Positions 27,268 through 38,700 of a DNA stretch of 64,000 nucleotides are shown piece after piece. Below the pieces are notes generated by a model, which did not search any database, had not been told where the DNA came from, and saw only the letters and a list, made by a program, of their open reading frames with translations. A program made the position numbers and the translations under genes. This DNA comes from Actinomycetaceae bacterium (GTDB lineage Bacteria; Actinomycetota; Actinomycetes; Actinomycetales; Actinomycetaceae). The stretch lies in assembly GCA_030524055.1 (NCBI GenBank), contig JAUNHH010000006.1, positions 62,001-126,000 of the forward strand, in the 5' to 3' direction. The number at the start of each line of letters is the position of its first letter. Position 1 is the first letter of the stretch.

Positions 27268-28006
27268 CCGCTTTGAAACTCAGGACCGCCTGATTGCTGC
27301 GACCCGGCGCATTATTGTTGAAGACGGAATTGAAGCCACCAGCGTCGAACGTATTTGCAAAGTCGCTGGCTTTTCTCGGGGGGCTTTCTACTCGAATTTC
27401 TCGTCGAAGGATTCGCTTTTAGCGGCCCTTGCAGAAGATGAATATGCGGCATTAATTTCTCGCCTGCGTGCCACTGTTGAAGAATGGGCGGCGCGGCCCG
27501 AACTCACAGGTGAAGACGCATCCGATGTGCGCCCTGCGCTGCTCATGGAGAATCTTTTATCCGAAGCACTGGAAGCTATTCGCGTGAATCGTCACCTTTA
27601 TGTGCTGCATTCCGAATTGCTGATGCGTTCTATTCGTGACACACAATGGGGAGAGCGCCTTCTCGATATTAATGTCGAATTCGTCGAGGAACTCGGGAAA
27701 GTATTGGGCTGGATTTTAGACGCTGCGGGGCGGCGCCCTAATCGGCCGATGCGGGCAATTACTCACGCGGTTATTGGGATCGTCATGCGCGCATCCGGCG
27801 TGGTGGCGTGGCGTGAAACAACGAGGGCGAGGCTCGCTGAAACACGTACCGCCTGGGATTCTGTGCCCTCCCTGGCAGGGACAGCGCCCGCGAGCGCGGA
27901 GGAGACTTTAGCGCGGCATACCTCTGACCCGGCGGCTCAGGAAGTCTTAGAGACGATTCTGCTGGTCCTCCATGGAGGGTCTGAAGCAGTGGAGGGTAGC
28001 GCCTAG
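27260..28006 (+). CDS. TetR family transcriptional regulator
   Basis: The 248-residue regulator has the DNA-binding domain at residues 1-60: RFETQDRLIAATRRIIVEDG, then VERICKVAGFSRGAFYSNFS and SKDSLLAAL. The FYSNFSSK motif marks the recognition helix. The C-terminal domain is helical and hydrophobic, with an unknown ligand. I chose GTG 27260 because GAGGAG stands seven bases upstream. It overlaps the Mog-like gene by 8 bases, so the two are translationally coupled. A role in controlling the molybdate genes is possible but rests only on position. A variant of the 13-base word (27821) lies inside the coding region. Confidence 0.83.
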   Translation: MSSRFETQDRLIAATRRIIVEDGIEATSVERICKVAGFSRGAFYSNFSSKDSLLAALAEDEYAALISRLRATVEEWAARPELTGEDASDVRPALLMENLLSEALEAIRVNRHLYVLHSELLMRSIRDTQWGERLLDINVEFVEELGKVLGWILDAAGRRPNRPMRAITHAVIGIVMRASGVVAWRETTRARLAETRTAWDSVPSLAGTAPASAEETLARHTSDPAAQEVLETILLVLHGGSEAVEGSA

Positions 28007-28306
28007 GCGCTAAATGGACGAGGGCGGGGCCCGATGCGTGAATAGCGGGGAGCAATAACCGCTGCGCACATATGTATGAGAGGCGACGTGGCATTGTGGC
28101 GGCGCTTTGTGCTGTGAAGCCGATGCTCAAGGCAGAGTTTGGGCCCCGCCCTCGTCAATGGCGAAGCGCCTAGCCCACGCTCGCGCACCACCGCGGGACC
28201 CGCCCACCCACCCAACACTCCCAGAAGGCGACTTTTCCGCGGGATCTCAGTCCTCATACAGTGGTGTATTTGAGCTTGCGAGCCCGCCCAGGTTGGATAG
28301 AGGACG
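28007..28306. other. Spacer with inverted 13-base words upstream of birA
   Basis: A plus-reading copy (28018-28030) and a minus-reading copy (28143-28155) face each other 112 bases apart. One unit of repeat family D (TCAAGGCAGAGTT, 28127) lies between them. The right half should contain the birA promoter. No gene is seen. Confidence 0.6.
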
Positions 28307-29182
28307 ATGAGCCGAATCCACGCCACCCCACAGATCACCCACCTGGACACGGTGGACTCCGTGCTGACGGTGCTGGCCTCACAGGTCGCCGAGCAGGACT
28401 CCCCCACCCCTTTGACAACCCTGACCGCTCGCCATCAAGAACACGGCCGCGGCCGGGCTGGGCGGACATGGAGCGATGACGGCTCCCGATCACTGCTGAT
28501 GGCCACCCTTGTGCGTGTGCGCGATGAGGACTTGGAATGGGTGACTCTGGTTGCTGGAATCGCAATGGCCCGCACCCTGCGCCACCTCGGCCATAACGTC
28601 ACCTTGAAGTGGCCGAATGACCTCATTCTTGACGGCGGAAAAGTCGGCGGCATTCTCTGTGAGCATCTGCGCGTGGAGGACTCACAGGTATCGCGCACGC
28701 ATTGGGTAGCTATTGGTCTTGGCCTCAACCTTGGGCCCATTCCTGCCGACGCGGGCCCGCAAGCGACCACCCTTGGCCTTATTCACGAGAACGAGGGCGG
28801 GGCTACCAGCGCCCCCACCACCCCCGACCCAGAAACCACTTTCCTTGCTCTTCGCGACGAGATTCTCAGCGCCTTCCTCACACACCTGGGAACCCTTATT
28901 GATGAGGGCACACGTGAGGAATGGCACCATGAGTGCATAACTCTTCTTGCTCATCTTGGCCACACCTCTACTGTGCACCTCCCCGATGGCACTATCCGCG
29001 ACGTTACTCCTCTTGGCCTGTCTCCCCACGGCGCTTTGCTGTGCCGGGCCGATGAGGAGTTGATTTCTATTGAGGTGGGCGATATCCACCTGCCCACATC
29101 CCACACGCTGCCAGGCGACCCTGCTGCTTCTTCCACCCCTGCACCCCCTACTCCCAACACCCCCCAAGGAGAGTCTCGATGA
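28307..29182 (+). CDS. birA: Biotin--[acetyl-CoA-carboxylase] ligase
   Basis: The 291-residue enzyme activates biotin with ATP and attaches it to the Lys of the carboxyl carrier. Motifs are GRGRAGRTW (biotinyl-AMP loop), LKWPNDLILDGGKVGGILCE, and WVAIGLGLNLG. The C-terminal SH3-like domain follows (HTSTVHLPDGTIRDVTPLGL). No N-terminal DNA-binding domain is present, so it is a ligase only and not a repressor. The 13-base word (28791) is read as NEGGAT in a surface insertion between conserved blocks. The stop overlaps the carboxylase start (ATGA), coupling the ligase directly to its substrate. Confidence 0.92.
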   Translation: MSRIHATPQITHLDTVDSVLTVLASQVAEQDSPTPLTTLTARHQEHGRGRAGRTWSDDGSRSLLMATLVRVRDEDLEWVTLVAGIAMARTLRHLGHNVTLKWPNDLILDGGKVGGILCEHLRVEDSQVSRTHWVAIGLGLNLGPIPADAGPQATTLGLIHENEGGATSAPTTPDPETTFLALRDEILSAFLTHLGTLIDEGTREEWHHECITLLAHLGHTSTVHLPDGTIRDVTPLGLSPHGALLCRADEELISIEVGDIHLPTSHTLPGDPAASSTPAPPTPNTPQGESR

Positions 29183-31083
29183 GCACAGTTGCTCCCCAGG
29201 TCCGCCGCCTCCTCGTTGCCAACCGGGGCGAGGTCGCGGTGCGCGTTATCCGTACAGCCCACGAGCTGGGGATAAGCGCGATTGCTGTGTATTCCGACCA
29301 GGATATGAACTCCCTGGCTTGTGACCTGGCGGATGAAGCCTACTCACTTGGCTCGTCAATCCCTGCCCAGACCTACCTGAATCCGCAGGCCATTATTGAT
29401 GCGGCCACCCGCTCTGGCGCGGATTCCATCCACCCGGGGTATGGTTTCCTTTCTGAAGACGCCGATTTTGCTCAGGCCGTTGTTGATGCGGGGTTGACGT
29501 GGCTGGGCCCTTCTTCTCAAGCGATCCGCGCATTGGGTGACAAGATTAGCGCCCGCACTATTGCCGCGACCTGCTCTGTTCCCACTGTGCCGGGCGGGGA
29601 AATTGAGGGCGACCCGACTGAATTCCTTACCTCTTTTGCTGCCCAGGTTGGCTACCCGATTCTGGTCAAGCGCGCTGACGCGGGGGGTGGGCGCGGTATT
29701 ACTCGTATTGATAGTGACGAGGACGCGGCGCGTTTTATTGCTGACCTTGCTGGCCCTGATGCCCTGCGCGGCTGCTTTGTGGAAAAACTTGTCACCCATG
29801 CGCGGCATGTGGAAACCCAGTGTGTCCGTGATTCTCTGGGGAATTTCATGGTGGTGACCACCCGCGATTGTTCGGTGCAGCGCCGTAATCAGAAAGTAGT
29901 GGAGGAAGCGCCTGCCCCGCATCTTCCTGCCCGGGTGGAGGCGAATCTGCGGACCTGGTCGCGTGCCCTTTTTGCTGCTGTGGACTATATCGGTGTGGGC
30001 ACCTGCGAGTTCCTTGTCACCGACGAGGATGTGTTCTTCCTGGAGGTGAACCCGCGTCTGCAGGTGGAGCACACGGTGTCTGAAGAGGTCGCCGGTATTG
30101 ATTTGGTGCGTGAACAGATCCGGATTGCGCGCGGCCAGGAACTCTCTGACCCGGCTCCCCTGCGCGGCCATTCTTTTGAGGTCCGTATTACCTCGGAGAA
30201 TCCTGCTGATGATCTGATGCCTGCCACGGGCACGATTTCGTCGATTACGTGGCCGGGCGGCCCGGGTGTGCGCGTTGACTCTTTTATTCGTGACGGTGAC
30301 ACGATTGGCGCCGATTTTGACTCTCTCATTGCGAAGTTGATTGTCACTGCTCCGACTCGCAGCGAGGCTTTGGCGCGTCTGCTTCGCGCGTTGAACGAGT
30401 TCACCGTTGATGGTTTGCCCACGTCAACCCCACTGTTGACGCATATTCTTACCCATCCGGATTTTTGTGGCCCGGATTCACCGTGGGCTCAGGCCTCCGA
30501 TGAGGATGTGGCGGCAGCCCCGTCCTCGTGCCCGGTATGGCCACGCGGCACCCGGCCTTTCTCGGTCCACACGAAGTGGATGGAAAATGAGGGCCTGCTG
30601 GATGCGGTGAAGGAAACCCTGGCTGCGCAGGCTCCCGCCGCGCCCGCTTCTCAGACTCCGGCTGCAGCCCCTGCCCCCGCAATGGAGTCTTTCGTTATTG
30701 AGTTGGGCGGGCAGCGCCTGACTTTGAAACTGCCGGAAACAATGCTTGCCCGTCCCGCAGCTGCGCCGGTGGCTGGCGATATTCCGGCGCGTCGTCAGAC
30801 GTTACGAGGGCGGGGCCGCGCCCGTTCCGCGGACGCTGCGGCTATTGACGGCCCATCCCTGGTGGCTCCTATTCAAGCCACTGTGGTGCGCGTTGCTGCT
30901 GAGGTGGGCACCCAGGTTACTGAAGGGGACCTCGTCCTCGTCCTGGAATCAATGAAAATGGAAAAGCCGATTTTTGCGGGCGCTTCCGGCACGATTGAGG
31001 CCATTCATGTGGGTGCCGGCGACACTGTGAAAGCTGGAGACCTCCTAGTGACCATTACCCCCACCGACGCTGAGGAGAAGTGA
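29179..31083 (+). CDS. Acetyl/propionyl-CoA carboxylase alpha subunit (biotin carboxylase + BCCP)
   Basis: The 634-residue bifunctional subunit has biotin carboxylase at about residues 7-450: LLVANRGEVAVRVIRTAHEL, HPGYGFLSE, ATP-grasp VKRADAGGGRGI and EVNPRLQVEHTVSE. A variable linker follows, then a C-terminal biotinyl domain with the attachment site VLESMKMEKP (biotin on Lys593). It carboxylates biotin with bicarbonate and ATP for the beta subunit encoded next. The linker carries a copy of the 13-base word (30804, read LRGRGR), and an A/P-rich stretch contains variant 30517. It is directly coupled to birA and to the beta subunit. Acetyl- rather than propionyl-CoA use is inferred from the adjacent FAS-I. 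Confidence 0.92.
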   Translation: MSTVAPQVRRLLVANRGEVAVRVIRTAHELGISAIAVYSDQDMNSLACDLADEAYSLGSSIPAQTYLNPQAIIDAATRSGADSIHPGYGFLSEDADFAQAVVDAGLTWLGPSSQAIRALGDKISARTIAATCSVPTVPGGEIEGDPTEFLTSFAAQVGYPILVKRADAGGGRGITRIDSDEDAARFIADLAGPDALRGCFVEKLVTHARHVETQCVRDSLGNFMVVTTRDCSVQRRNQKVVEEAPAPHLPARVEANLRTWSRALFAAVDYIGVGTCEFLVTDEDVFFLEVNPRLQVEHTVSEEVAGIDLVREQIRIARGQELSDPAPLRGHSFEVRITSENPADDLMPATGTISSITWPGGPGVRVDSFIRDGDTIGADFDSLIAKLIVTAPTRSEALARLLRALNEFTVDGLPTSTPLLTHILTHPDFCGPDSPWAQASDEDVAAAPSSCPVWPRGTRPFSVHTKWMENEGLLDAVKETLAAQAPAAPASQTPAAAPAPAMESFVIELGGQRLTLKLPETMLARPAAAPVAGDIPARRQTLRGRGRARSADAAAIDGPSLVAPIQATVVRVAAEVGTQVTEGDLVLVLESMKMEKPIFAGASGTIEAIHVGAGDTVKAGDLLVTITPTDAEEK

Positions 31084-32657
31084 TGAGCCCCGATTCCCTT
31101 GAGGATATTGAGGTTGTTTCTCGCGACAACTTCGCCGCGAAAAACAGAGAAATCCTGGATGCCGCTGAAGAAAAAGCGCGAGGCCGCCAGCACCCGAATG
31201 GCCGGAAAACGGCCCGCGAACGTATTGCTGGCCTGCTCGATGAGAATTCTTTTACTGAGTTGAACCGTTTTGCGGGAGGCGATATTTCTCAGGGGAATAT
31301 TGGCTCAGCGGTGATTACGGGTATTGGCACTATTGATGGCCGCCCGGTGGCTGTCTATTCTCAGGATTTCTCTATTCAAGGTGGCACGCTAGGCCATATT
31401 GAAGGCGAAAAGATCCTGCAGATTATGGATAAGGCCCTCTCTTTGCGGATTCCGATTGTCGCCATGTTGGATTCGGGTGGGGCGCGTATTCAAGAAGGCG
31501 TAATGGCCCTATCCCAATATGGGCGGATCTTTAAGAAGGCCACGGAATGTTCTGGGGTAATCCCTCAGATTTCCTTGATTCTTGGCCCCTGTGCGGGTGG
31601 CGCTGTGTACGGCCCGGCCCTGACGGACTTTATTATTATGGCCAAGGATTCCTCCTATATGTTTGTCACCGGCCCGTCGGTGGTGAAGGCAGCCACCGGT
31701 GAAGAAATCTCTTTAGAGGACCTGGGCGGCGGCGACCTACATAACTCTATTTCCGGAGTGGCCCACTTTTTAGCTGATGATGAAGATGAGGCGCTGGACT
31801 ATGCGCGGACTCTTTTATCCTATTTGCCTTCCAGCTGTGAAGAACCGGCCCCGGTTTTTGCTTTTAATCCGGCCACTGACACACCCAGTCACCCGGAGAA
31901 TGTGGGTGCCCTCGTGCCGGAATCTCCGAAGCAGGCCTATGACATGGTTGATGTTATTGAGGCTATTGCTGACAATGAGGAATTCCTGGAGGTGCAGCCA
32001 CTCTTTGCTCCCTCAGTGCTGATTGGTTTTGCCTCATTTGAAGGCCGTCCCGCCGGTATTGTTGCCTCCCAGCCGCTGAATGACGCCGGGACCCTGGATG
32101 TGGATGCCTCAGAAAAAGCCGCCCGTTTCGTCCAATTCTGTGACGCTTTCGGGATTCCTGTGGTGACCCTGGTGGATGTGCCCGGCTACCGGCCCGGCTC
32201 AGAGCAGGAACGCTCTGGCATTATTCGCCGCGGCGCAAAACTCATTACCGCCTATGCAACGGCCTCAGTCCCACTGGTCACCGTCATTATCCGTAAGGCT
32301 TTTGGCGGCGCCTACATTGTGATGGGCTCGAAGTCTCTGGGAGCGGATGTCAACTTCTCCTGGCCGGGCTCACAAATCGCGGTGATGGGCTCTGAAGGCG
32401 CCGTTGAAATCGTGTTCCGCCGCCAGCTGGCCCAGGCCAGTAAAGAAGGTAAAGACGTGGCCGAGCAGCGCGCCCACTACCAGGCCCTTTACGAGAAACA
32501 GTCGGTGAACCCGAATCTTTCCCTCCAGTCCGGCCAACTCGACGCCTTAATTGAACCTGGCCAGACCCGCGAAGTGATCTGCCGTTCCCTGGTGGCCCTG
32601 GCTCGTAAAGACCGCAATATCCACTCACCTCGTATCCACGACAACGCTCCTATGTGA
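31083..32657 (+). CDS. Acyl-CoA carboxylase beta subunit (carboxyltransferase)
   Basis: The 524-residue carboxyltransferase moves CO2 from biotin to acetyl- or propionyl-CoA. Crotonase-fold blocks include GRKTARERIAGLLDENSFTE, the oxyanion-hole region DSGGARIQEGV, and GPCAGGAVYGPALTDFIIM. The C-terminal half has VDVPGYRPGSEQE and FGGAYIVMGSKSLGAD. I chose ATG 31083, which overlaps the alpha-subunit stop (TGATG) and follows GAGGAG. It lies 49 bases before the FAS-I start, so malonyl-CoA synthesis and use are encoded side by side. Its length is normal for AccD/PccB proteins. Confidence 0.93.
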   Translation: MSPDSLEDIEVVSRDNFAAKNREILDAAEEKARGRQHPNGRKTARERIAGLLDENSFTELNRFAGGDISQGNIGSAVITGIGTIDGRPVAVYSQDFSIQGGTLGHIEGEKILQIMDKALSLRIPIVAMLDSGGARIQEGVMALSQYGRIFKKATECSGVIPQISLILGPCAGGAVYGPALTDFIIMAKDSSYMFVTGPSVVKAATGEEISLEDLGGGDLHNSISGVAHFLADDEDEALDYARTLLSYLPSSCEEPAPVFAFNPATDTPSHPENVGALVPESPKQAYDMVDVIEAIADNEEFLEVQPLFAPSVLIGFASFEGRPAGIVASQPLNDAGTLDVDASEKAARFVQFCDAFGIPVVTLVDVPGYRPGSEQERSGIIRRGAKLITAYATASVPLVTVIIRKAFGGAYIVMGSKSLGADVNFSWPGSQIAVMGSEGAVEIVFRRQLAQASKEGKDVAEQRAHYQALYEKQSVNPNLSLQSGQLDALIEPGQTREVICRSLVALARKDRNIHSPRIHDNAPM

Positions 32658-32706
32658 GCATCCCACACACGTTTTGACTGACCTGTCCCCCACGAATGGA
32701 ACCCCA

Positions 32707-35700
32707 ATGAGTACTTTCCTTAACGATCTGAAAGCCGACTTCGCCCTCGTCTTTGGCGGACAAGGCAGCGCCTGGAGGTCAGCTCTAGACGCGAGCCTTG
32801 CCCTTCCCCAGCAGGGCGCGCGCCTTCGTGAGGCTCTCGCTAAAGCCCGCGAGTTCCTCGCACCCGTTGCTTTAGAGCTCCTCACCCACGCCCCTGGCGC
32901 TTCAGATCGTCTTGATGCCATCCTCGCGGGTGATTCCGTTGATGACGACGCCGATACGGCTCCTGCCGTGTCCGGTCCAGCCATTACCTTGGCCCAGTAC
33001 GGGGCGCTCCTTGATCTTGAGGGGACAGGTCTTGATCTGCGCGCCACCCCGCCCTCGTCGATTCTTGGGCACTCCCAAGGAGTCCTCGGTGCGGCCCTCG
33101 CGCAGGCTTTCATTGATGGCGACGAGGACGGGGTTGTTGAAATCCTGGCCCTGTCCATCCTGATTGGCTCTGCCGCCCAGCATGAAACCCGCCGCCTTGG
33201 GGCCAATACCCGCGCTGGCGTCACCCCCATGATGTCCGTGCGCGGGGTCCCTGCCTCAATGCTGGCTGACACGGGCGCGACCATTGCCGTGACTAATGGC
33301 CCCACCGCTTTTGTCCTGTCCGGTAAGCCCACCGATTTGGAGTCTGCTCGCGGCCTCATTGAATCCCGCGTCGCCGCCCACAATGCGGCAGTGGAATCCC
33401 ACGAACATGGTGGCTCCCCCATTGATGCCCGTTTTGACGTGCTCCCCATTGGCGCCCCCTTCCACTCCTCCCTTCTTGATGGGGCTTTGGATCTTGTAGG
33501 CGTGTGGGCCACTCGCCTCGCTGAAGAAGGCCGCCAATTTAATGCGCGCCGCGCCCACTCCCTGTCCTGCGCCATCCTCATTAACCCCACCGATTGGGCC
33601 GCGCAGATCCGCACCGCCCGCGAAGCTGGCGTGAAGTGGTTCCTTGACCTCGGCCCCACCCCAATGGTGGGTCGCCTCACCGCCCCGCTGCTGGCCGGCA
33701 CCGGTTCAGGCGTTGTCGATGCTTCTACTCGTAGTGCGCGCACTTCCCTTGACGTTCCCGGAACAGAAGTCGAAGAACCCGTCGATTGGTCGGTTTTCGC
33801 GCCGCGTCTGGTGCGTCTACCCGATGGGCGCACCGTCGTAGACACCGCCTTTACACGCCTGACCGGTAAGTCCCCCGTGGCTCTGCCCGGCATGACCCCC
33901 ACCACCGTGTGGCCCGAAATCGTTGCCGCAGCAGCCAACGCCGGTAACTGGGCGGAAATGGCAGGCGGCGGCCAATACTCCGAAGAGGTCTTCACCGAAA
34001 ACCGTCAAGGCCTGCAAGAACTCTTAGAGCCAGGGCGGACCGCCGGCTTTAACACCATGTTCTTCGACCGCTTTATGTGGAACCTCCAATTCGGTGTCAA
34101 CCGGATTGTCCCCAAAGCCCGCCGTGCTGGCGCCCCCATTGACGCTGTCACCATTGCCGCTGGCGTCCCAGAACTCGACGAAGCCCGCGAACTCATTGAA
34201 CAGCTCCGCGCTGATGGCTTCTCCTTTATTTGCCTCAAGCCCGGCACCATTGACCAAATCAACCAGTGCCTCGATATTGCTGACGCGCACCCGGACTTCC
34301 CGCTCATCCTCCAGGTCGAAGACGGCCACTCCGGTGGACACCACTCCTGGGAAGACCTCGACGATCTTCTCCTGGCCACCTACGCCCGGATCCGCGCCAC
34401 CCCAGGTGTTGTTCTCGCTGTTGGCGGCGGTATCGGCACCCCTGCTGACGCTGCCCGCTATATCACCGGCACCTGGGCCCTAGACCACGGCCGCCCCCTC
34501 ATGCCAGTGGACGCCGTCCTCGTAGGAACTGCCGCAATGGCCACCCTTGAGGCCCGCACCTCCCCACAGGTCAAGAAACTCCTGAAGGAAACCCCCGGTG
34601 TTGGCGGAGACGGCTGGGTAGCACGCGGCACCTCCAAAGGTGGCATGACCTCCGGATTGTCACACCTCAGTGCGGATATGCACGAAATCGACAACTCGTC
34701 CTCACGCGCGTCACGCCTCATCCACGAACTCGGCGGCGACGTTGACACTATCCGCGAGCGCCGCGAAGAACTCATTGCAGCTCTAGGCCGCACCGCGAAA
34801 CCCTACTTCGGTGACGTCGAAACGATGACCTATGCCGAATGGGCCACCCGCGTGGTTGAACTGTCCTACCCCTGGGCTGACTGGACCTGGGCAGACCGCG
34901 TCCTCGACCTCTTCCACCGTATTGAAGGCCGCCTCTCCGAAGCTGACCACGGCGACGTCGTCACCCTTTTCGCTGACCGCGACGCCATTGACGATGGCCC
35001 TGCCGCGCTGGCCACTCTCCTGGAGGCCTACCCCTCGGCTGCCCACACTAAGGTGGCTCCCTCAGATGCGGCCTGGTTCCCCGAATTGTGCCGCAAGCAC
35101 CACAAGCCCATGCCTTTCGTGCCTGTCCTCGACTCCGAATTGGCGCGCTGGTGGGGCACCGACACCCTGTGGCAAGCACATGACGCCCGCTTTGATGCTG
35201 ACTCTGTGCGCATTATTCCCGGACCGCGTTCTGTGGCCGGTATTGACCGTATTGACGAGCCCGTCGGCGAACTTTTCGCCCGCTTTGAAGCCGCCATTGT
35301 CGATGCCGTGCGCGAAGGTGGCGCAGAAGAAACCCCCGTCTACTCGCGTTTCGCCAACGCGCCCGACGTGCAGACCTACCTGCGTACAGTGCCCACCATC
35401 CAGTGGGCCGGCAATCTCGTGGCCAACCCGGCCTACTCCATGCCACAATCCACCTCCATCGTTGTTGACGAGGGCGGGGTCGGCATCCTTGTCCACTGCG
35501 AAACCCCCTGGGATGGGCTCGGCGACAACGCGCCCCACGCGGTGCGGGAAATCCTCATCCCGCTGACACTGCCTTCCTCAGTGGCCACCGGCGGCTTCCC
35601 CATTGTGGATATGTCCCGCCTCTCTGTGTCCTGCTACGACCTCCTCGCAGGAGCCGCCGGCGTAGGCACCACCACCGTCAATGGTGACCGCATTGAACGT

Positions 35701-38700
35701 ATGCCATCCATTACGCCAGACGACGGTTTCGGCACGGTCCACGACCACTTCACCCTGTCAGCAGAACTGGGCCGCGCCCACGGGGCTGTCACCGGTGGCG
35801 CCCTGAATGCTGAACTCACTGAGATCGTTCCTGACGCCCTCGTTGGCCCCTGCTGGCCCGCGATCTACACCGCGCTGGGTAGCGCCATCTACAATGACGT
35901 GCCCGTTATTGAAGGCCTCGTCAACGCCGTCCACCTGGACCACACGGTCATCTTGGACCAGGCGCTGCCTGCCACAGGGTCCCGCGTTGACGTCACCTCA
36001 CGCTGTGCGGAACTCTCCGAATCCAGCGCCGGTCGCGTGGTGCGCGTCGAATTGGAACTCTTCCACGAGGGCACGCGCTTTGCGCGCCTGACTGAACGTT
36101 TCGCTATTCGTGGCCGCGTTGGCTCCACCCAGCCGCCACAGGGCGCCCCCGACTTCGCGCCCGGCGTCGAATTCACTGACACGCCGCGCTCATTCGTGCG
36201 CCGCGCCCGCGTCATTGCCCCCGCCGATATGACGGCCTTCGCCAATGTCTCCGGCGACTTCAACCCCATCCACACGTCAGCAGCCGCTGCTGGCCTGTCG
36301 GGCCTGACCGCGCCACTGGTGCACGGCATGTGGCTGTCCGCAACCGCCCAGCACGTCATTGAAGCAGCTGGTATTTCCGGGCTGGACGCTGACCCGGCTC
36401 TGGGTGTTATCCGCGGTACCCGTACCCCCGCCCTGCATATCCACGGCTGGTCCTACCAAATGCACGGCATGGTGGATCTGCGCGACGAAGTGGAAATCAC
36501 CGTTGAGCGGGTTGGCCGCGCCGGTGGCCAGCTCTCCCTAGAAGCCACCTGCCGGGTGGGTGGAGAAGTGGTCTCTATTGGCCGCGCCCTCGTTGGCTCC
36601 CCCTCTACTGCCTACGTCTTCCCTGGCCAGGGCATCCAACGCCAACGAATGGGCATGGATGACATGACCCCCACCGTGCGTGAAGTGTGGAAGCGTGCCG
36701 ATACGCATACGCGCGACGCCCTTGGCTTCTCAATTGAAGCCATTGTCCGCGACAACCCCACAGAGTTGCGTATTGGTGACGAAATCCTGCGCCACCCTGA
36801 CGGCGTCCTTAACCTCACCCAATTCACCCAGGTTGCCCTGGCTACCTTGGCCTACGCGCAAATGGCTGATCTGCGGGCCCGTGGCGCCTTCGTCGAAGGA
36901 GCCGTCTACGCCGGTCACTCCCTTGGTGAATACAATGCGCTGTCCACCTGCGCAGGAATCCTCACCTTCGAGCAGGTCCTCGACATTGTGCACCAGCGTG
37001 GCTCCGCTATGCACCACCTGGTGGCCCGTGACGAAAAGGGCCAGTCCAACTTCCGGATGGGCGCCCTACGACCCAACCAATTCGGTGTGGACGACTCAGG
37101 CGTGCGCGACTACGTCGCTGGGGTTGCTGAAGCAACAGGCGAGTTCCTCCAGATTGTCAACTTCAACCTGGCAGACACCCAATACGCTGTGGCGGGCACC
37201 GTTGCTGGGTTGGAGGCGCTCGCGGCTGACGCGCAAAAGCGGGCTGATGAGTTCGGTGGGCGTCGTCCCTTTATGCTCATCCCCGGGATTGATGTGCCTT
37301 TCCACTCCTCACGTCTGCATGATGGGGTTGGGCCTTTCCGCGAGAAACTCGAAGCGATTATTCCGCACGAGTTCGACACCAAAACCCTTGAAGGGCGCTA
37401 TGTCCCCAACCTCGTGGCCCGCACTTTCGAGCTGACCCGAGAGTTCGCGCAATCCATCCTTGACGTTGTTCCCTCCCAGCCCGTGCAGGCTCTGGTGGAT
37501 GACTGGGATCGCGCCGAGTCCGACCGTGTGGGCACCGCCCGTACCCTCCTCATTGAGTTGCTGGCGTGGCAATTCGCCTCCCCCGTGCGGTGGATCGAAA
37601 CCCAGGACCTGCTTTTCTCCACTAACGAGGGCGGACTTGGAGTCGAACGACTCATTGAAGTGGGTCTAGGCACTGCCCCCACCTTGGCGAATCTCGCGGA
37701 AAAGACTCTGGCTATGCCGCGTCACCGTCACCGCGTCGTTGAGGTCCTCAACGTTGAGCGTGACGCTGCGCGTGTCCTCGCTCAGGATGCGACCAGCGCC
37801 CCCGTTGATGACGTTGCTCCAGCCGCCACTGAGCCCACACCTCAATCCGCCCCTGCGGAAAGTGCACCAGCTCCGGCTGCGCCTGCTCCTGCGCCAGCTG
37901 CGGCCCCGGCCTCGTCAACACCATCGGCAGGCGCGAAGTCTGGCGCCGAAGTGGCGGACCTGCCGCTGAGTGCCTCCCAGGCTGTGCGGATCCTGTTGGC
38001 TAACGCCAATAAGATCACCGCTGAGCAGGTTGAAGACGCTGACACTGTGGAGACTCTGACCAATGGTGTGTCTTCAAAGCGCAACCAGCTGCTGATGGAT
38101 ATGGCTGCGGAGCTGTCCGTACCCACTATTGAGGGCGCTGCGGAAGCCACCATTGGTGCGCTCATGCCCACCATTGACGGGGCCGCTGGCAACTACAAGC
38201 CTTTCGGTTCGGTTCTGGGCGATGCGATTACTGCTCGCCTGCGTAAGCTCCTGGGCGGCGCGGGCCTGGCTCCCACCCATGTGGCCTCCCGCGTCACTGG
38301 CACCTGGGGCTTGGGCCAGGGTTGGGCTGACCATGTAGCTGCAGAAATCCTGCTGGGCACCCGCGATGGTGATTCTGTGCGCGGTGGTTCGCTGACCACC
38401 CTGCCCACCTCGGTGGCCTCCTCAGCTGATGCTGACGCCCTTGTTGATACGGCGGTTCAAGCTGTGGCCAGCCGCAATGGTGTGAATGTGGCTCTGCCCG
38501 GTGCTGGCGGAGCTGATGGTGGCGGCGTTGTGGATTCGGCGGCGCTGACCTCACTCACTGAGGAAATCCTTGGTGAAAATGGCATTCTTGCCAGCCAGGC
38601 GAAGGAACTCCTAGCACGCCTGGGTGTGGATCTGCGACCCACCCCCAGTGTCCACGAAGATCTGTCCGCTCTGGCTGAAGCCGTAGAGACAGAACTTGGC

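Noticed and set aside
32625-33995. A 456-codon minus-strand frame over the beginning of FAS-I
   Set aside because: It is the complement of strongly conserved FAS-I coding sequence, with Arg/Ser-rich noise and no start signal.
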